64,000 nt of DNA. Origin: Nodularia spumigena CCY9414. Lineage in GTDB: Bacteria > Cyanobacteriota > Cyanobacteriia > Cyanobacteriales > Nostocaceae. The stretch spans positions 3,031,824-3,095,823 of the forward strand of contig NZ_CP007203.1 of NCBI RefSeq assembly GCF_000340565.2, written 5' to 3'. Shown in pieces: positions 8,180 through 17,354 of this stretch (position 1 is the first letter of the stretch; each line of letters starts with the position of its first letter). The notes beneath the pieces are model-generated. The model was given only the letters and a program-made list of their open reading frames with translations, was not told where the DNA came from and did no database searches. The translations under genes and the position numbers were made by a program.

Positions 8180-9068
8180 TTGGTTCTCTAAAACTGCCTC
8201 TGCACCCCAGCAGAGTAACGCAGTTGTAAGGGTAATTGGCGATCGCAGTTCCGGAAAAACTGCTTATATGGCTTCTTTAGCCAGATGGCCTAATGCCGAT
8301 CCTGCTAGTCCAGTGCAGACTGTTATCCCTGTAGGCGAGTGGGGAGAAGAATTAATCAGTAAGGCTCAAAACATTCTGGAGCAAGGGTTAGAGCTAGAAG
8401 CTACTGATTTGGATCGTAGTATGTTAAAGGATTACACCCTGAGCATTACCCTCAAAGGTCAGTTTTCTCGGAATAACCCCCAGATTGCTAGAGGTTCCCA
8501 ATTAGTTAATCTCAATATCAGCTCCAAAGATTACTCAGGTGAATTTTTTGCTGACCTCTTATACCAAGCTGGAAACCCACGACTAGAAGAGTATTTAGAA
8601 GATTGTTCCCTAGCTACGGGGATTATGTTCTTAGTTGATGGCAATAGTCGTGCTAAGGATTTTGAGTATGCCAATGGTTTGGATAAGTTTTTAACTTCCC
8701 TTGATCGCACCGATATGGATATGGGAACTCGGAGAATTGCCTTGGTGCTAACTAAGTGTGAGCAGTCGGAATTATGGGTGAATCGACATAAACCAGCTTT
8801 TTTAGCTGAAGCTCGTTTTCCCCAAGTACACCGTAAACTACAGGCTTGGCAACAACTGGGAGGCGGAAAAGTGGATTACTTTACTGCTTCCGCTTTTGGG
8901 ATGTTGGGGAATAGATATCCAGAACCCAACGTCCAAGTGCTGCGTCGTGGTCGTGATGGTGTCAACGCCATTATCAAAGACCCCAAACGCTGGCGGCCTT
9001 TTGGTTTAGTGGCTCCAATTTATTGGCTATGTACAGGCGATCGCCATAAGGAATTAGATAAGGGGTAA
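8169..9068 (+). CDS. P-loop GTPase-like protein, third of three
   Basis: The 299-residue protein is a paralogue of its upstream neighbour. After a 20-residue lead comes VIGDRSSGKTAYMASLA (Walker A). A DYSGEFF segment takes the G3 position and LTKCEQSELW the G4 position. The C-terminal ending RPFGLVAPIYWLCTGDR matches that of the second GTPase. It overlaps the preceding gene by 11 bp and is followed four bases later by the adaptor-like gene, so the four genes are almost certainly one transcript. The arrangement resembles the double-GTPase systems proposed from comparative genomics of NTP-dependent bacterial conflict systems. Confidence 0.82.
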   Translation: MIRNWFSKTASAPQQSNAVVRVIGDRSSGKTAYMASLARWPNADPASPVQTVIPVGEWGEELISKAQNILEQGLELEATDLDRSMLKDYTLSITLKGQFSRNNPQIARGSQLVNLNISSKDYSGEFFADLLYQAGNPRLEEYLEDCSLATGIMFLVDGNSRAKDFEYANGLDKFLTSLDRTDMDMGTRRIALVLTKCEQSELWVNRHKPAFLAEARFPQVHRKLQAWQQLGGGKVDYFTASAFGMLGNRYPEPNVQVLRRGRDGVNAIIKDPKRWRPFGLVAPIYWLCTGDRHKELDKG

Positions 9069-9072
9069 ACAG

Positions 9073-11151
9073 ATGTATCCAGAGACTGTAGAAATTCACG
9101 AATTTAGCACTGGTATTCGTCCCGAAAGAACTGCTGATGGCGGTTGGGTATCACTGGGATTCACCGGACAGTATATGAATGTCACCCTTAAGGGCATTCC
9201 TGAAGTTGTGGAGCGTTCTATTGCCAATCGGGAATTTGCAGTGACAGAGGGGGCTTCTACTGAACAGCCGGCAATTATTGGACGAGTGGTGGGAACGGGA
9301 GATAATACTTGGGCGGTAGTGGCTGTTGTCACCAGGGGACGAGATGAGAAAGGGCGCAGCGTCTCTGTGTATCGTTATTTTTTGGCTCAGGGAGAGAACA
9401 ACCTTCGGAAAATACTAGCTTGGTGGGAAGACCAGGGAAGACCTAAATTTAACCCTTTTGATATAAAAACTGTTGGTCAATATGAATCTGTTGATCCAAC
9501 TTCTTTTCATCAGTCTAAATTTGACGAAGAAGCTAAAAATTTACCAATCGAAACAACTGAACCTATATTGTTACAACCACAGCAGTATAGTTTGGAAACT
9601 ATCAACATCTTAGCATTCAGAAAATTTAATATTCTTAACAAGATTCAACCTGTATCCTGGGCATCTGATGTAGAAGCACTAGAAAAACCCCGAAGTTTTC
9701 AGATCATTCAACCGGCTTCCACACGGGCTTATGAAATATTGCAACGAGCGATTAAACAAACTCCACAAGTATCCACACCAGTAGTAGGAGATGAAGAAGC
9801 TCTTAAATCAGCAATTCGGAGTTTAATGAATAGTTCTCAAGTCAAACCTGATGCTGTGAAAGTTATTAAAGAGGCGCTTGGGGATAAACAGATTACTTCA
9901 GAATATTGGCACACCCTATTTGATGGACAGGGAGCTAAAACAGCGATTAACCAGAAAATTTATAGCTCTCAGATGGTGCGGTTAATAACACTGAGGGCAA
10001 TGGTGATTCCCAAGACTATACCAGAGTTTTTAACTTGGTTAAATGTCAAAGCAGGTAAGAATCCTGATGAAAATGAAACCATTTCTTTAAATTTTCAATC
10101 TGCTGTCGGTAAGCAATTTCCCAAATATCAACTCACTGAGGGAATTAAGTTGCTGCTACCTAAGTTACTGCAAGGAGACATCACACCAGAACTTTTCCAT
10201 TGGTTATTTATAAAAGGTAGAGCTTGGGATGTTTGTCGTAGTGAGTTTATTAATGATGTTCGCTATGATTTACAACTAATTTATAAGCATTTTAACTCTG
10301 GACAACAAACTCATACTTTTTCTTTTGATGCTTTGAAGTTTCAAAAAGTCACTTGGCAAAAAATCATCGGTTCTTGGAGAGCAATTAATGGAGGTTACTA
10401 TCAGCTTGATGATTATCTGCCTTTAGCGCAATTATTTGAGCAGTTACATGAATATGACTTATCTGCTTACTTTTATCAGGTAAGTGAACGTAAGGTTCCT
10501 AAAGATGTATTTCTTGCAGCTTCTCCTAATCCTAGCAACAGACCATATTCACTCACTTTTTTAGGGTTGACTCTTGAAAGAGACGTTACTTTGATTGAAG
10601 GTGTTATCAACTATTTTTTACAGGAGTATATTGTGCCAATTAAATTCGTGATCATTTTATCACTCATATTGTCTGGAACTAGTTTTGTTATAGGTTCTCA
10701 ATTTTTTTCTAAAAGTCAAACTCCGCCTTCTACAAGTCCTAATCCCGCAGGTCAAAAGGTTGTAGAAGAACCCTCAGTATTTCAAATGCCAGAAGATAAA
10801 AGAAATATAATATTGATAGCGAATACAGAAACTAATTTTAATACAACTAAAACAGCGCTTAATAAACTCACTGAAGAACAAAATCCGGCTGAAAGAATAA
10901 TAAATCGTCAGAAAATAATAAAAAAAATGAGAGATATTTTAGATGTAGAATTTGATTTTTCACTTATGTCAAAATCGGATTTGGATAATATTACTGAGCA
11001 ACAGAAGTCACAACAAATGTTTGAAAGAATAAAATTATCTGAAGCAATATATTCATATCAGAAGAGGAATAATATACAGAATGTGACTGGATATATTAAA
11101 GACGGCGACCAAACATATAATTCATTAAGAAGGGAGATTAATAACAACTAA
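9073..11151 (+). CDS. Membrane-anchored GTPase-associated adaptor-like protein
   Basis: The 692-residue protein lies four bases after the third GTPase. Its N-terminal ~150 residues form a mixed alpha/beta domain (GGWVSLGFTGQYMN, AIIGRVVGTGDNTWAVVAVVTRGRDEKGRSV in part) that resembles the N-terminal domain of GTPase-associated proteins in double-GTPase operons; I rate this as moderate. Residues 160-500 are mostly helical. One transmembrane segment is clear at about 524-546 (VIILSLILSGTSFVIGSQFF), followed by a roughly 145-residue polar, Lys/Asn-rich tail. The likely role is to tie the GTPases to the membrane. The tail is more AT-rich than the front. Confidence 0.6.
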   Translation: MYPETVEIHEFSTGIRPERTADGGWVSLGFTGQYMNVTLKGIPEVVERSIANREFAVTEGASTEQPAIIGRVVGTGDNTWAVVAVVTRGRDEKGRSVSVYRYFLAQGENNLRKILAWWEDQGRPKFNPFDIKTVGQYESVDPTSFHQSKFDEEAKNLPIETTEPILLQPQQYSLETINILAFRKFNILNKIQPVSWASDVEALEKPRSFQIIQPASTRAYEILQRAIKQTPQVSTPVVGDEEALKSAIRSLMNSSQVKPDAVKVIKEALGDKQITSEYWHTLFDGQGAKTAINQKIYSSQMVRLITLRAMVIPKTIPEFLTWLNVKAGKNPDENETISLNFQSAVGKQFPKYQLTEGIKLLLPKLLQGDITPELFHWLFIKGRAWDVCRSEFINDVRYDLQLIYKHFNSGQQTHTFSFDALKFQKVTWQKIIGSWRAINGGYYQLDDYLPLAQLFEQLHEYDLSAYFYQVSERKVPKDVFLAASPNPSNRPYSLTFLGLTLERDVTLIEGVINYFLQEYIVPIKFVIILSLILSGTSFVIGSQFFSKSQTPPSTSPNPAGQKVVEEPSVFQMPEDKRNIILIANTETNFNTTKTALNKLTEEQNPAERIINRQKIIKKMRDILDVEFDFSLMSKSDLDNITEQQKSQQMFERIKLSEAIYSYQKRNNIQNVTGYIKDGDQTYNSLRREINNN

Positions 11152-11209
11152 TTATAATATATAAACCTGCCCGTAAAAAACAAGCACTTTCCAATAAACT
11201 CTACTGATA

Positions 11210-12271
11210 ATGAGATTTTACCTTTACATATTAGCTGGACTAACATCAGCCTTAATTGGCTGGAACCTGGGGCAATTTTTCTTGACTGACTTGGGTTTAT
11301 TACCACAATTTCCCGAAATTACCCTATTTCCTTGTATCGCTATCTCTCTCGCATTTGGAATGGTGATGAATGAAATATTTATTAGCAACCCCACCAGACA
11401 TAAACTCAACTTTCGCATTGCCAAAATGCCCTTACTGATTTCCCTGGGTTTAGGAACTTTGTCAGGTTTAATTGCTGGTATAATTTCGCAAATTCTCTTT
11501 TTACCAATAATTAGCGTTCCTAGTCCCATTGTCAGAACTCTGGGTTGGCTATTAATTGGTAGTTCCGTGGGAATTGCTGAAGGTTTGAGTTGGAGATCCC
11601 ACAGCATCGAAGCAGGAGACTCTAAAAGATTTCGACAACGTTTAATAACTAGCTTTATTGGTGCTAGTACCGCCAGTTTGGTGGCGGCTGGACTGTTTGA
11701 ATTTATCCGTACAGGTTTGGGTCAAGTACCGGCAGAATTTAGAAACATTGAAGACCCTTTAGGAGTTTCTATTTTGGGGATGCTGCTAGGGTTGGTTTTT
11801 AGCATCACTAACTCTCCCAGCTATATGGGTGCTTTAAGGGCTGGTGCAGGTTTTGAGTACACAGGTTTTAGCTATGACAATGATGAACTGCAATTAGGAG
11901 GCTTAAAAAAAACCTTGCCATATATAGATAAAAAGTTACTCAAATTTGTCAGTGATGGAGATGCTGAAAAAATTGAGGAGGGTTTGTCAATTCAATTACC
12001 AAGCAATGGTACGATTAACATTGGGGCTACAGTGGGAAAATCACATATTTATATGCCTAGACTGCCTCCACACATTGCGGATTTAGTTCTAAAAAAGCGT
12101 GAGGTTTTCCTAGTTCCCAAACCGCAGTTTATTTCCTGTATTGAAGTTAATGGCCATCGGTTAGTCTCCTCTAAACAAATTCGCCTAAAACATAATTACG
12201 TTTTGACCTTTCACACAGTCAAAATGGACGGCAAACATGAAGAAAAAAATCTATCGTTTTGTCTACTATAA
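11210..12271 (+). CDS. Multi-pass membrane protein with probable C-terminal FHA-like domain
   Basis: About six hydrophobic segments fill residues 1-200 (for example 3-23, 37-58, 75-102, 109-126, 145-166 and 181-200). The soluble tail (about 245-353) has FHA-like spacing: TINIGATVGKSHIYMPRLPPHIADLVL, then an ISCIEVNGHRLVS turn and a final HNYVLTFHTV strand. FHA domains bind phosphothreonine, which would suit an array encoding a kinase and a PP2C phosphatase, but the domain call is by eye. The 3' end overlaps the start region of the next gene. It probably links phospho-signals to the membrane. Confidence 0.6.
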   Translation: MRFYLYILAGLTSALIGWNLGQFFLTDLGLLPQFPEITLFPCIAISLAFGMVMNEIFISNPTRHKLNFRIAKMPLLISLGLGTLSGLIAGIISQILFLPIISVPSPIVRTLGWLLIGSSVGIAEGLSWRSHSIEAGDSKRFRQRLITSFIGASTASLVAAGLFEFIRTGLGQVPAEFRNIEDPLGVSILGMLLGLVFSITNSPSYMGALRAGAGFEYTGFSYDNDELQLGGLKKTLPYIDKKLLKFVSDGDAEKIEEGLSIQLPSNGTINIGATVGKSHIYMPRLPPHIADLVLKKREVFLVPKPQFISCIEVNGHRLVSSKQIRLKHNYVLTFHTVKMDGKHEEKNLSFCLL

Positions 12272-13518
12272 TCGCTTCCTTGACCCACAAGCTTAGTTTA
12301 TCTCTACTGGTGGTAGCTTCCTTAGCTTCTCCCAGTTGGGCAAAGGAAAATGTTGCAGAAATTGTCAATAATCCCACAGTCAACGATGATCGAGTAACTA
12401 TTCGCATTAAAGTTAAAAATGAAGCAGAAAGACCAGTCATGGGTCTACAAGATACAGATTTTAAGTTACTTGTAGATCAAAAAGAAGTTAGATTTGCAAC
12501 TAGAGACTGGAAAAGCCCAGAAGAAAGTGTCCCGCCTCCAGCTTGGATTTTAGTGATGCTAGATTTTAGTGGCAGTATGAATCAGTTGGATAGTGGGGGT
12601 ACGAAAAAAATTACAGGTGCAATTAATGCAGTTCGCCAATTTATTCAAGTATTAAGCCAACGTGGTGGAAATACACAAATTTCTATTGTTCCTTTTGGCG
12701 AATCTGGTAGTCGTTGTCAAGGCTATCCCGTAAATAAAGAGACTCTGGATAAGTTTTTTGCAGCGAATGATTTTAAGTTACAAAATCATCTCAACTACTT
12801 GGCAAAGAGTACTCCCTGTGCTTCTACTAACCTTTACGAACCTTTGAATCAAGCAGTCAGGTTTTTAGCCACTAGTGAAGAAGAACGTTTTTATGTAGCT
12901 GAAAATTCTGATCAACCTCAACCTAGACTTTCAATTATTTTGCTATCTGATGGTTATCACAATAAAGCAAATGAACAGCAGGATTTTACAGCTTTAACTA
13001 ATCTCTTTAGAAGGAATCCTCTGATTACTGTTCATACCTTGGGATATGGGTTGACACCGCAACAGTTAGGGCAAAAATATAAACTTGGTAGACCAGCTAC
13101 TCGTGCGGATATTGGTAGTGGTAAGGTTCCAGAAGCAGAGTTTGTAGACCAAAAACGGTTAGAGGAAATCGCCAAGTTAACCGGGGGAATTACCGAATTT
13201 TCTGGAAACGCAAAAGCCATTGCTGCAAATCTTCAACTGTTCCTCAATGCGTTGCTGGGGGAATACGAAATTACCTACACCCAACCCAATGCAGAACGGG
13301 GTGCTAAACATGATGTGCAGGTTGTCGTGAATATTCCAGGAGGTAAACCCGTGGAGTCTCCACCCAAAGCATACAGAATTTCTGTATTTGGGCGATCGCT
13401 TCCTTTGGTAGTGCGGCTAATAATGCTTATCTTTACTTTACTAGCGATCGCACTTGGCGGTATAGTCCCTTTTTACTTTTGGGGTAAACATTTAAAACAA
13501 GAAGCCCTACAGGATTAA
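12259..13518 (+). CDS. Exported, C-terminally anchored vWA domain protein
   Basis: After a signal peptide ending near SPSWA comes a short beta domain (residues 29-85). A von Willebrand A domain follows with an intact MIDAS start, MLDFSGSMNQ, and later ILLSDGYH. A transmembrane helix near residues 388-408 (VRLIMLIFTLLAIALGGIVP) anchors it, leaving a short basic tail. The only in-frame start after the upstream stop TGA at 12238 is a TTG at 12259. An ATG at 12237 in another frame reads MKKK, and dropping one base of the A7 run at 12243-12249 would join it to this frame and give a textbook signal peptide. The gene overlaps its upstream neighbour. Confidence 0.82.
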   Translation: MSTIIASLTHKLSLSLLVVASLASPSWAKENVAEIVNNPTVNDDRVTIRIKVKNEAERPVMGLQDTDFKLLVDQKEVRFATRDWKSPEESVPPPAWILVMLDFSGSMNQLDSGGTKKITGAINAVRQFIQVLSQRGGNTQISIVPFGESGSRCQGYPVNKETLDKFFAANDFKLQNHLNYLAKSTPCASTNLYEPLNQAVRFLATSEEERFYVAENSDQPQPRLSIILLSDGYHNKANEQQDFTALTNLFRRNPLITVHTLGYGLTPQQLGQKYKLGRPATRADIGSGKVPEAEFVDQKRLEEIAKLTGGITEFSGNAKAIAANLQLFLNALLGEYEITYTQPNAERGAKHDVQVVVNIPGGKPVESPPKAYRISVFGRSLPLVVRLIMLIFTLLAIALGGIVPFYFWGKHLKQEALQD

Positions 13519-13537
13519 TTTCCATCAAAAAAACCCT

Positions 13538-14380
13538 ATGAAAATTAAAATCCTGTGCTTAACTACTTTACTTCTCCCAGTCATTGCTGCTTGTTCCCAG
13601 ACAACTAACCAAACTCAGACAAAAGCTAATGAATGTCCTACCCAACCCCAAGCAGTTCTAGAATCCCAAAATGTTAAACCTGTTTCCCTCAATAATCAAA
13701 CCGTTACAGAATCAGGAATAGTTAACAGTAATCAATTATTAGCATATACCTTTGATGGTACTTCAGAGCAAAAGCTCTCCTATACAACCAATCAAAATAT
13801 TTGTATTTGGATTTATACCCCAGATAATCAACTACTTAATAGCGGTCTCTTACCTACTACCGGGAAATATGTTATTCAAGTTTCTGCACCCCAAGGTTCT
13901 ACGACCTTTGATTTAACAATGAATTTAGAGAATGTTACACAAGCCGCTATTCCCTCTTCTCCACGATCTACACCTACACCTACACCTACACCTACACCTA
14001 CACCTACATCTTCTAATCAGGCTGTGGTTAATTCCAGAAGAAAATCTAGATCACGTCCAAAAGCAGATAATTTTGTCAGAAATCACTATATAGCACTTAA
14101 AAATCGTCAATATAGCCAAACATGGAATAGTCTTTCCCCTCAATTTAAAAATCTCTCTAGTAGTTATTCTCAATATGAAGAATGGTGGAATAGTGTTAGA
14201 GAAATAAATATTGGTGCTATCCAACTTATTGAGCAAAATAGTGATCAAGCTATAGTAGATGCTAAATTGTCGTATGTCTTGGAGAGTGGAAGAATTTATG
14301 AAGACCCTAAAACCCGGATTTATTTAACATGGAATGATGATACTGACAGTTGGTTATTTAACAATAAATTAGTACCTTGA
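13538..14380 (+). CDS. Lipoprotein with TP-repeat linker and NTF2-like C-terminal domain
   Basis: The 280-residue protein has a lipoprotein signal peptide with lipobox IAAC near residue 19. An N-terminal beta-rich domain (about 35-130) is shared with the next gene: both contain (Q)KLSYxT..ICIW(I/V)YTPDNQ and YxIQVSAPQG. A Pro-Thr linker encoded by the 6-bp repeat CTACAC (about 13968-14008) follows. The C-terminal ~105 residues look like an NTF2-like fold (FVRNHYIALKNRQYSQTWNSL). It is presumably attached to the outer face of the inner membrane or to the outer membrane, as part of the envelope arm of the array. Ligand unknown. Confidence 0.75.
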   Translation: MKIKILCLTTLLLPVIAACSQTTNQTQTKANECPTQPQAVLESQNVKPVSLNNQTVTESGIVNSNQLLAYTFDGTSEQKLSYTTNQNICIWIYTPDNQLLNSGLLPTTGKYVIQVSAPQGSTTFDLTMNLENVTQAAIPSSPRSTPTPTPTPTPTPTSSNQAVVNSRRKSRSRPKADNFVRNHYIALKNRQYSQTWNSLSPQFKNLSSSYSQYEEWWNSVREINIGAIQLIEQNSDQAIVDAKLSYVLESGRIYEDPKTRIYLTWNDDTDSWLFNNKLVP

Positions 14381-14417
14381 TGTTGAAAACATATTTACTT
14401 TATCTGTGACTAAATTG

Positions 14418-15380
14418 ATGAAAAAGCTAACTATTTGCTTGACATTATTAACAATATACGGATGCAGTCAACCAGTATTAAACTCATCCTCCTCTGTTTC
14501 TTCGTCTCCATTTCCAGGTTGTTCAGAGAAACCGGCAGTAACTCTGCGTGAACAAGATGTAGAACTAATTACGCTGAATGAGCAGACATTAACTAAATCT
14601 GGTCAAGCTACTGCTACTAAATCTCTTGGCTATCAATTTGATGCAGAATCAGGTCAAAAACTGAGTTACGCCACTGATGCTGATATTTGTATTTGGGTTT
14701 ATACACCAGATAACCAAATTATTAACACCCTAGAATTACCCAAAGATGGAGCATATATTATTCAAGTTTCTGCACCTCAAGGTTTAAGAACATTTGATTT
14801 AAACATGAGTTTAACTAGCCTTCAAGCATCTTCTACTCCCACACCTGTACCAGTCCAAGCTTCCGTAGCTACAACCACTAATACACCTAGTGTCACTCCC
14901 AGTCCTTCCTCAGTCCCCAGACCACGACGGACTCCTTCATATACTCCGCCTCCATCCGTTCCTGTATCTGGTGCTGAACCAGCCCATGATATTAGTCAAG
15001 AAGAAGCATTAGAGATAGTTCAAAATTGGTATACAGCTAAACCTAGAATTTTTGGGCCACCTTATGACACAAGCTTAGTGGATAAATTGACAACAGGTAA
15101 GCTTTATTCATTTACTACAAAACCTGATGGACCAGTTGCTTGGTTAGAGAATAATAATGCTTACTATACCTATAAAAAATCTGAAATTACAAATATCGTA
15201 GATTTTTCTAATTCTGGTAGCAGACCATATATGAAAATCAAAGTTTTTGAAGAATTATATCTTCATGGGAAGAATGGAATTGACAGAAAAAATTCCGGCG
15301 CTTACCGTGGTAATTTTATCTACACATTTGCAAAAGAAAATGGAGTTTGGAAAATCTACGACTATAAGAAGGTAAATTAA
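14418..15380 (+). CDS. Lipoprotein paralogue with IMS-like C-terminal domain
   Basis: ATG at 14418 (MKKLTICLTLL) is chosen over an in-frame GTG at 14406 because it gives a classic lipoprotein signal ending in IYGC. The N-terminal domain is paralogous to that of the preceding lipoprotein, followed by a Ser/Pro/Thr-rich linker. The C-terminal ~120 residues (EEALEIVQNWYTAKPRIFGPPYD through FAKENGVWKIYDYKKV) have the pattern of the ARC6-like IMS domain, an NTF2-like fold common in cyanobacteria. The stop overlaps the next start in TAATG, so the two are translationally coupled. The tandem duplication suggests two subunits of one envelope complex. Confidence 0.75.
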   Translation: MKKLTICLTLLTIYGCSQPVLNSSSSVSSSPFPGCSEKPAVTLREQDVELITLNEQTLTKSGQATATKSLGYQFDAESGQKLSYATDADICIWVYTPDNQIINTLELPKDGAYIIQVSAPQGLRTFDLNMSLTSLQASSTPTPVPVQASVATTTNTPSVTPSPSSVPRPRRTPSYTPPPSVPVSGAEPAHDISQEEALEIVQNWYTAKPRIFGPPYDTSLVDKLTTGKLYSFTTKPDGPVAWLENNNAYYTYKKSEITNIVDFSNSGSRPYMKIKVFEELYLHGKNGIDRKNSGAYRGNFIYTFAKENGVWKIYDYKKVN

Positions 15381-16705
15381 TGAATAAAAATATGAGAGTT
15401 CGTAAAAAACTTGTTAAAAAGAAAATGTCTATTAATTTCAAAAGATTCTCTTTGGCTTGTATGGTTTCATTATCAACACTCGTAATTCTTGGACTACTAA
15501 TAAATAAAATTATTCACAGGGAAAATCATCAGGCCAAAACTCCTCCGCCGTTTACTCAACCTAAAATTTCTCGGTCTCCATCTTTTCCTCAAGTCAATTC
15601 TACTTGGTCTTCTCCTGTTTTATCCTCCCCCATACCAAAGAATCAAACATCAATAGAAATTCCTAAACAACCTAACAATCAAAATTTAACCACAACGACT
15701 AACAATGATCATTATGGAAACACAGATAGGCAACATATGACTCCTATTCCAGAAATTGATTATCAACAAGTTAAGTCGAATATAAGTTATAAACCCAAAA
15801 AACAACCAACTTTCACACCTAATAATGAACTACAAAGGCTAGTTAATGATATTGTAAGTTCCGTCCAGTCTAGTGGTCTTCCCACTGAACATTTATCTAT
15901 AAGTCTAATTAATTTAAATAGTCCAAAATGCTGTGAGTATGCTGGAAAATCAAACGAAACAGCAAGATTTGCGGCCAGCATTACAAAATTATTTTGGATG
16001 GTGTATCTATATGGGCTATATCAAGAAGGACATCTAAAAAGAGGAGAAGTACCTGAAAAGGCTGTACGTAAGATGATTAAAGATTCTGATAACGAGTCTG
16101 CTAGTTTAATAGTAGATAAAATTACTCAAACAGAATCAGGTGATGAATTACCTGATGGTGAATTTCAGGTATGGTATCAGAAACGTCTTTCTTTGAATAA
16201 ATTTTTTCAAGAAGCTGATTACAAGCTAATAAATATTAGCCAAAAGCTGTTTCCTACCTCTTACAGTAAAAATGATGGTCCTATGGGTAGAGATTTACAA
16301 ATACGTAAACAGGATAATGAGTTTTATCCTCCTGTAAGGAATTATACTACAACGCATAATGTCGCTCGTTTACTACTTGAAATTGAGCAAGAGAAATCAA
16401 TATCTAAAAAATATAGTAATCAAATGAAAACTCTTTTAAAAAGGAGCTTAAAAAAAGAGGATTGGCAAAATAAACAATTTAATGCTATTGAAGGCTTTCT
16501 AGGTGAATCTTTACCAGAAAATACTTACTTTTTATCAAAAATGGGATGGAACTCAAAGACTCGTAACGATGCAGCTATTATAGGTACTCCAGATGGCAAA
16601 CATAAATACATCTTGGTAGTTTTTGGGGATCACCCAAGCTTTTATCAAGATAAAAAGATTTTTCCGGAAATATCACGTATGGTTTATGAACAAATGACTA
16701 AATAA
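15380..16705 (+). CDS. Secreted SxxK serine hydrolase, class A beta-lactamase-like
   Basis: The 441-residue protein has a basic N-terminus and a signal anchor near residues 25-44, then a Pro/Ser/Asn-rich linker to about 150. The catalytic-type domain shows the three marks of the penicillin-recognising fold: SITK (SxxK) in FAASITKLF, SDN in KDSDNESA, and KMG in SKMGWN where beta-lactamases have K-T/S-G. All are in the right order and spacing. Whether it acts on peptidoglycan, proteins or esters is unknown. It is coupled to the upstream lipoprotein gene by a one-base overlap, which places it in the envelope arm of the array. Confidence 0.8.
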   Translation: MNKNMRVRKKLVKKKMSINFKRFSLACMVSLSTLVILGLLINKIIHRENHQAKTPPPFTQPKISRSPSFPQVNSTWSSPVLSSPIPKNQTSIEIPKQPNNQNLTTTTNNDHYGNTDRQHMTPIPEIDYQQVKSNISYKPKKQPTFTPNNELQRLVNDIVSSVQSSGLPTEHLSISLINLNSPKCCEYAGKSNETARFAASITKLFWMVYLYGLYQEGHLKRGEVPEKAVRKMIKDSDNESASLIVDKITQTESGDELPDGEFQVWYQKRLSLNKFFQEADYKLINISQKLFPTSYSKNDGPMGRDLQIRKQDNEFYPPVRNYTTTHNVARLLLEIEQEKSISKKYSNQMKTLLKRSLKKEDWQNKQFNAIEGFLGESLPENTYFLSKMGWNSKTRNDAAIIGTPDGKHKYILVVFGDHPSFYQDKKIFPEISRMVYEQMTK

Positions 16706-16888
16706 AAAAGCTATTTATTTAAAGTTTGATTGATTGGTAAATTTATTTTGAGGTTTATCTGGAGAATGCAAAATATATTTAGAATCCTGAGACGAAACAA
16801 ACCCCTACTATTTGGAAATGGGTTGTCTATTAGCAGCAATGCTATGATGTCAGTATTTATCGTCATTAATTGTCTGGTGAAAAATTTT

Positions 16889-17272
16889 ATGGTGAAATAT
16901 ACATTTTCTCTCAAGGTAAAAGGTTCTGATCAAGAATATACTTATCATTTAGATTTACTCTCTCACCAAGAAAATCAGCCTCAGCAAGCTTTTACTGCTC
17001 AAGTACGCGAAAATATGCGAATTGATCTGCAAAATAAAAGCCTATGCGCTATTAAAGATCACCACCTAAATCAAATCATTCAGACTTGGATACAGGATAT
17101 TAAAGAAGGTTTTAGAGATAGTAACATCACTCTGAATTTACCTTTACTCATTGAATCAAATATTGACCAATTATATGAACCAGGAAATCAACAAATCCCC
17201 TCCGTTATCAGTCCAGATTTATTAGATATAGAACCCCAATTAGGAATGCTACCACCCTTAAATTTTGCCTAA
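16889..17272 (+). CDS. Small hypothetical protein of the array, 127 aa
   Basis: I do not recognise a family. An ATG at 16889 (MVKYTFSLKVKGSDQ) is preferred; starts as far back as 16730 add a hydrophobic, atypical stretch with no ribosome-binding site. The product is soluble, with N-terminal strands (KYTFSLKVKG, YTYHLDLLS) and a helical middle (HLNQIIQTWIQDIKEGF). It stands between the secreted serine hydrolase and the cytosolic vWA gene on the same strand, so it probably belongs to the same functional unit. No cysteines in a metal-binding pattern and no membrane segment. Confidence 0.55.
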   Translation: MVKYTFSLKVKGSDQEYTYHLDLLSHQENQPQQAFTAQVRENMRIDLQNKSLCAIKDHHLNQIIQTWIQDIKEGFRDSNITLNLPLLIESNIDQLYEPGNQQIPSVISPDLLDIEPQLGMLPPLNFA

Positions 17273-17354
17273 AAAAAGTCGGCACACAGGCTAATAATAA
17301 GTAATAATTTTTCCAGTCTACTTTCCTTCCCAATTCTCCATCAAAAAAAGCATC

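Noticed and set aside
9096-9332. Minus-strand open frame inside the adaptor gene
   Set aside because: It is antisense to a well-supported gene and shows no ribosome-binding site or family pattern.
13968-14008. CTACAC microsatellite as a phase-variation switch
   Set aside because: The unit is 6 bp, so changes in number alter only the length of a Thr-Pro linker and not the frame.
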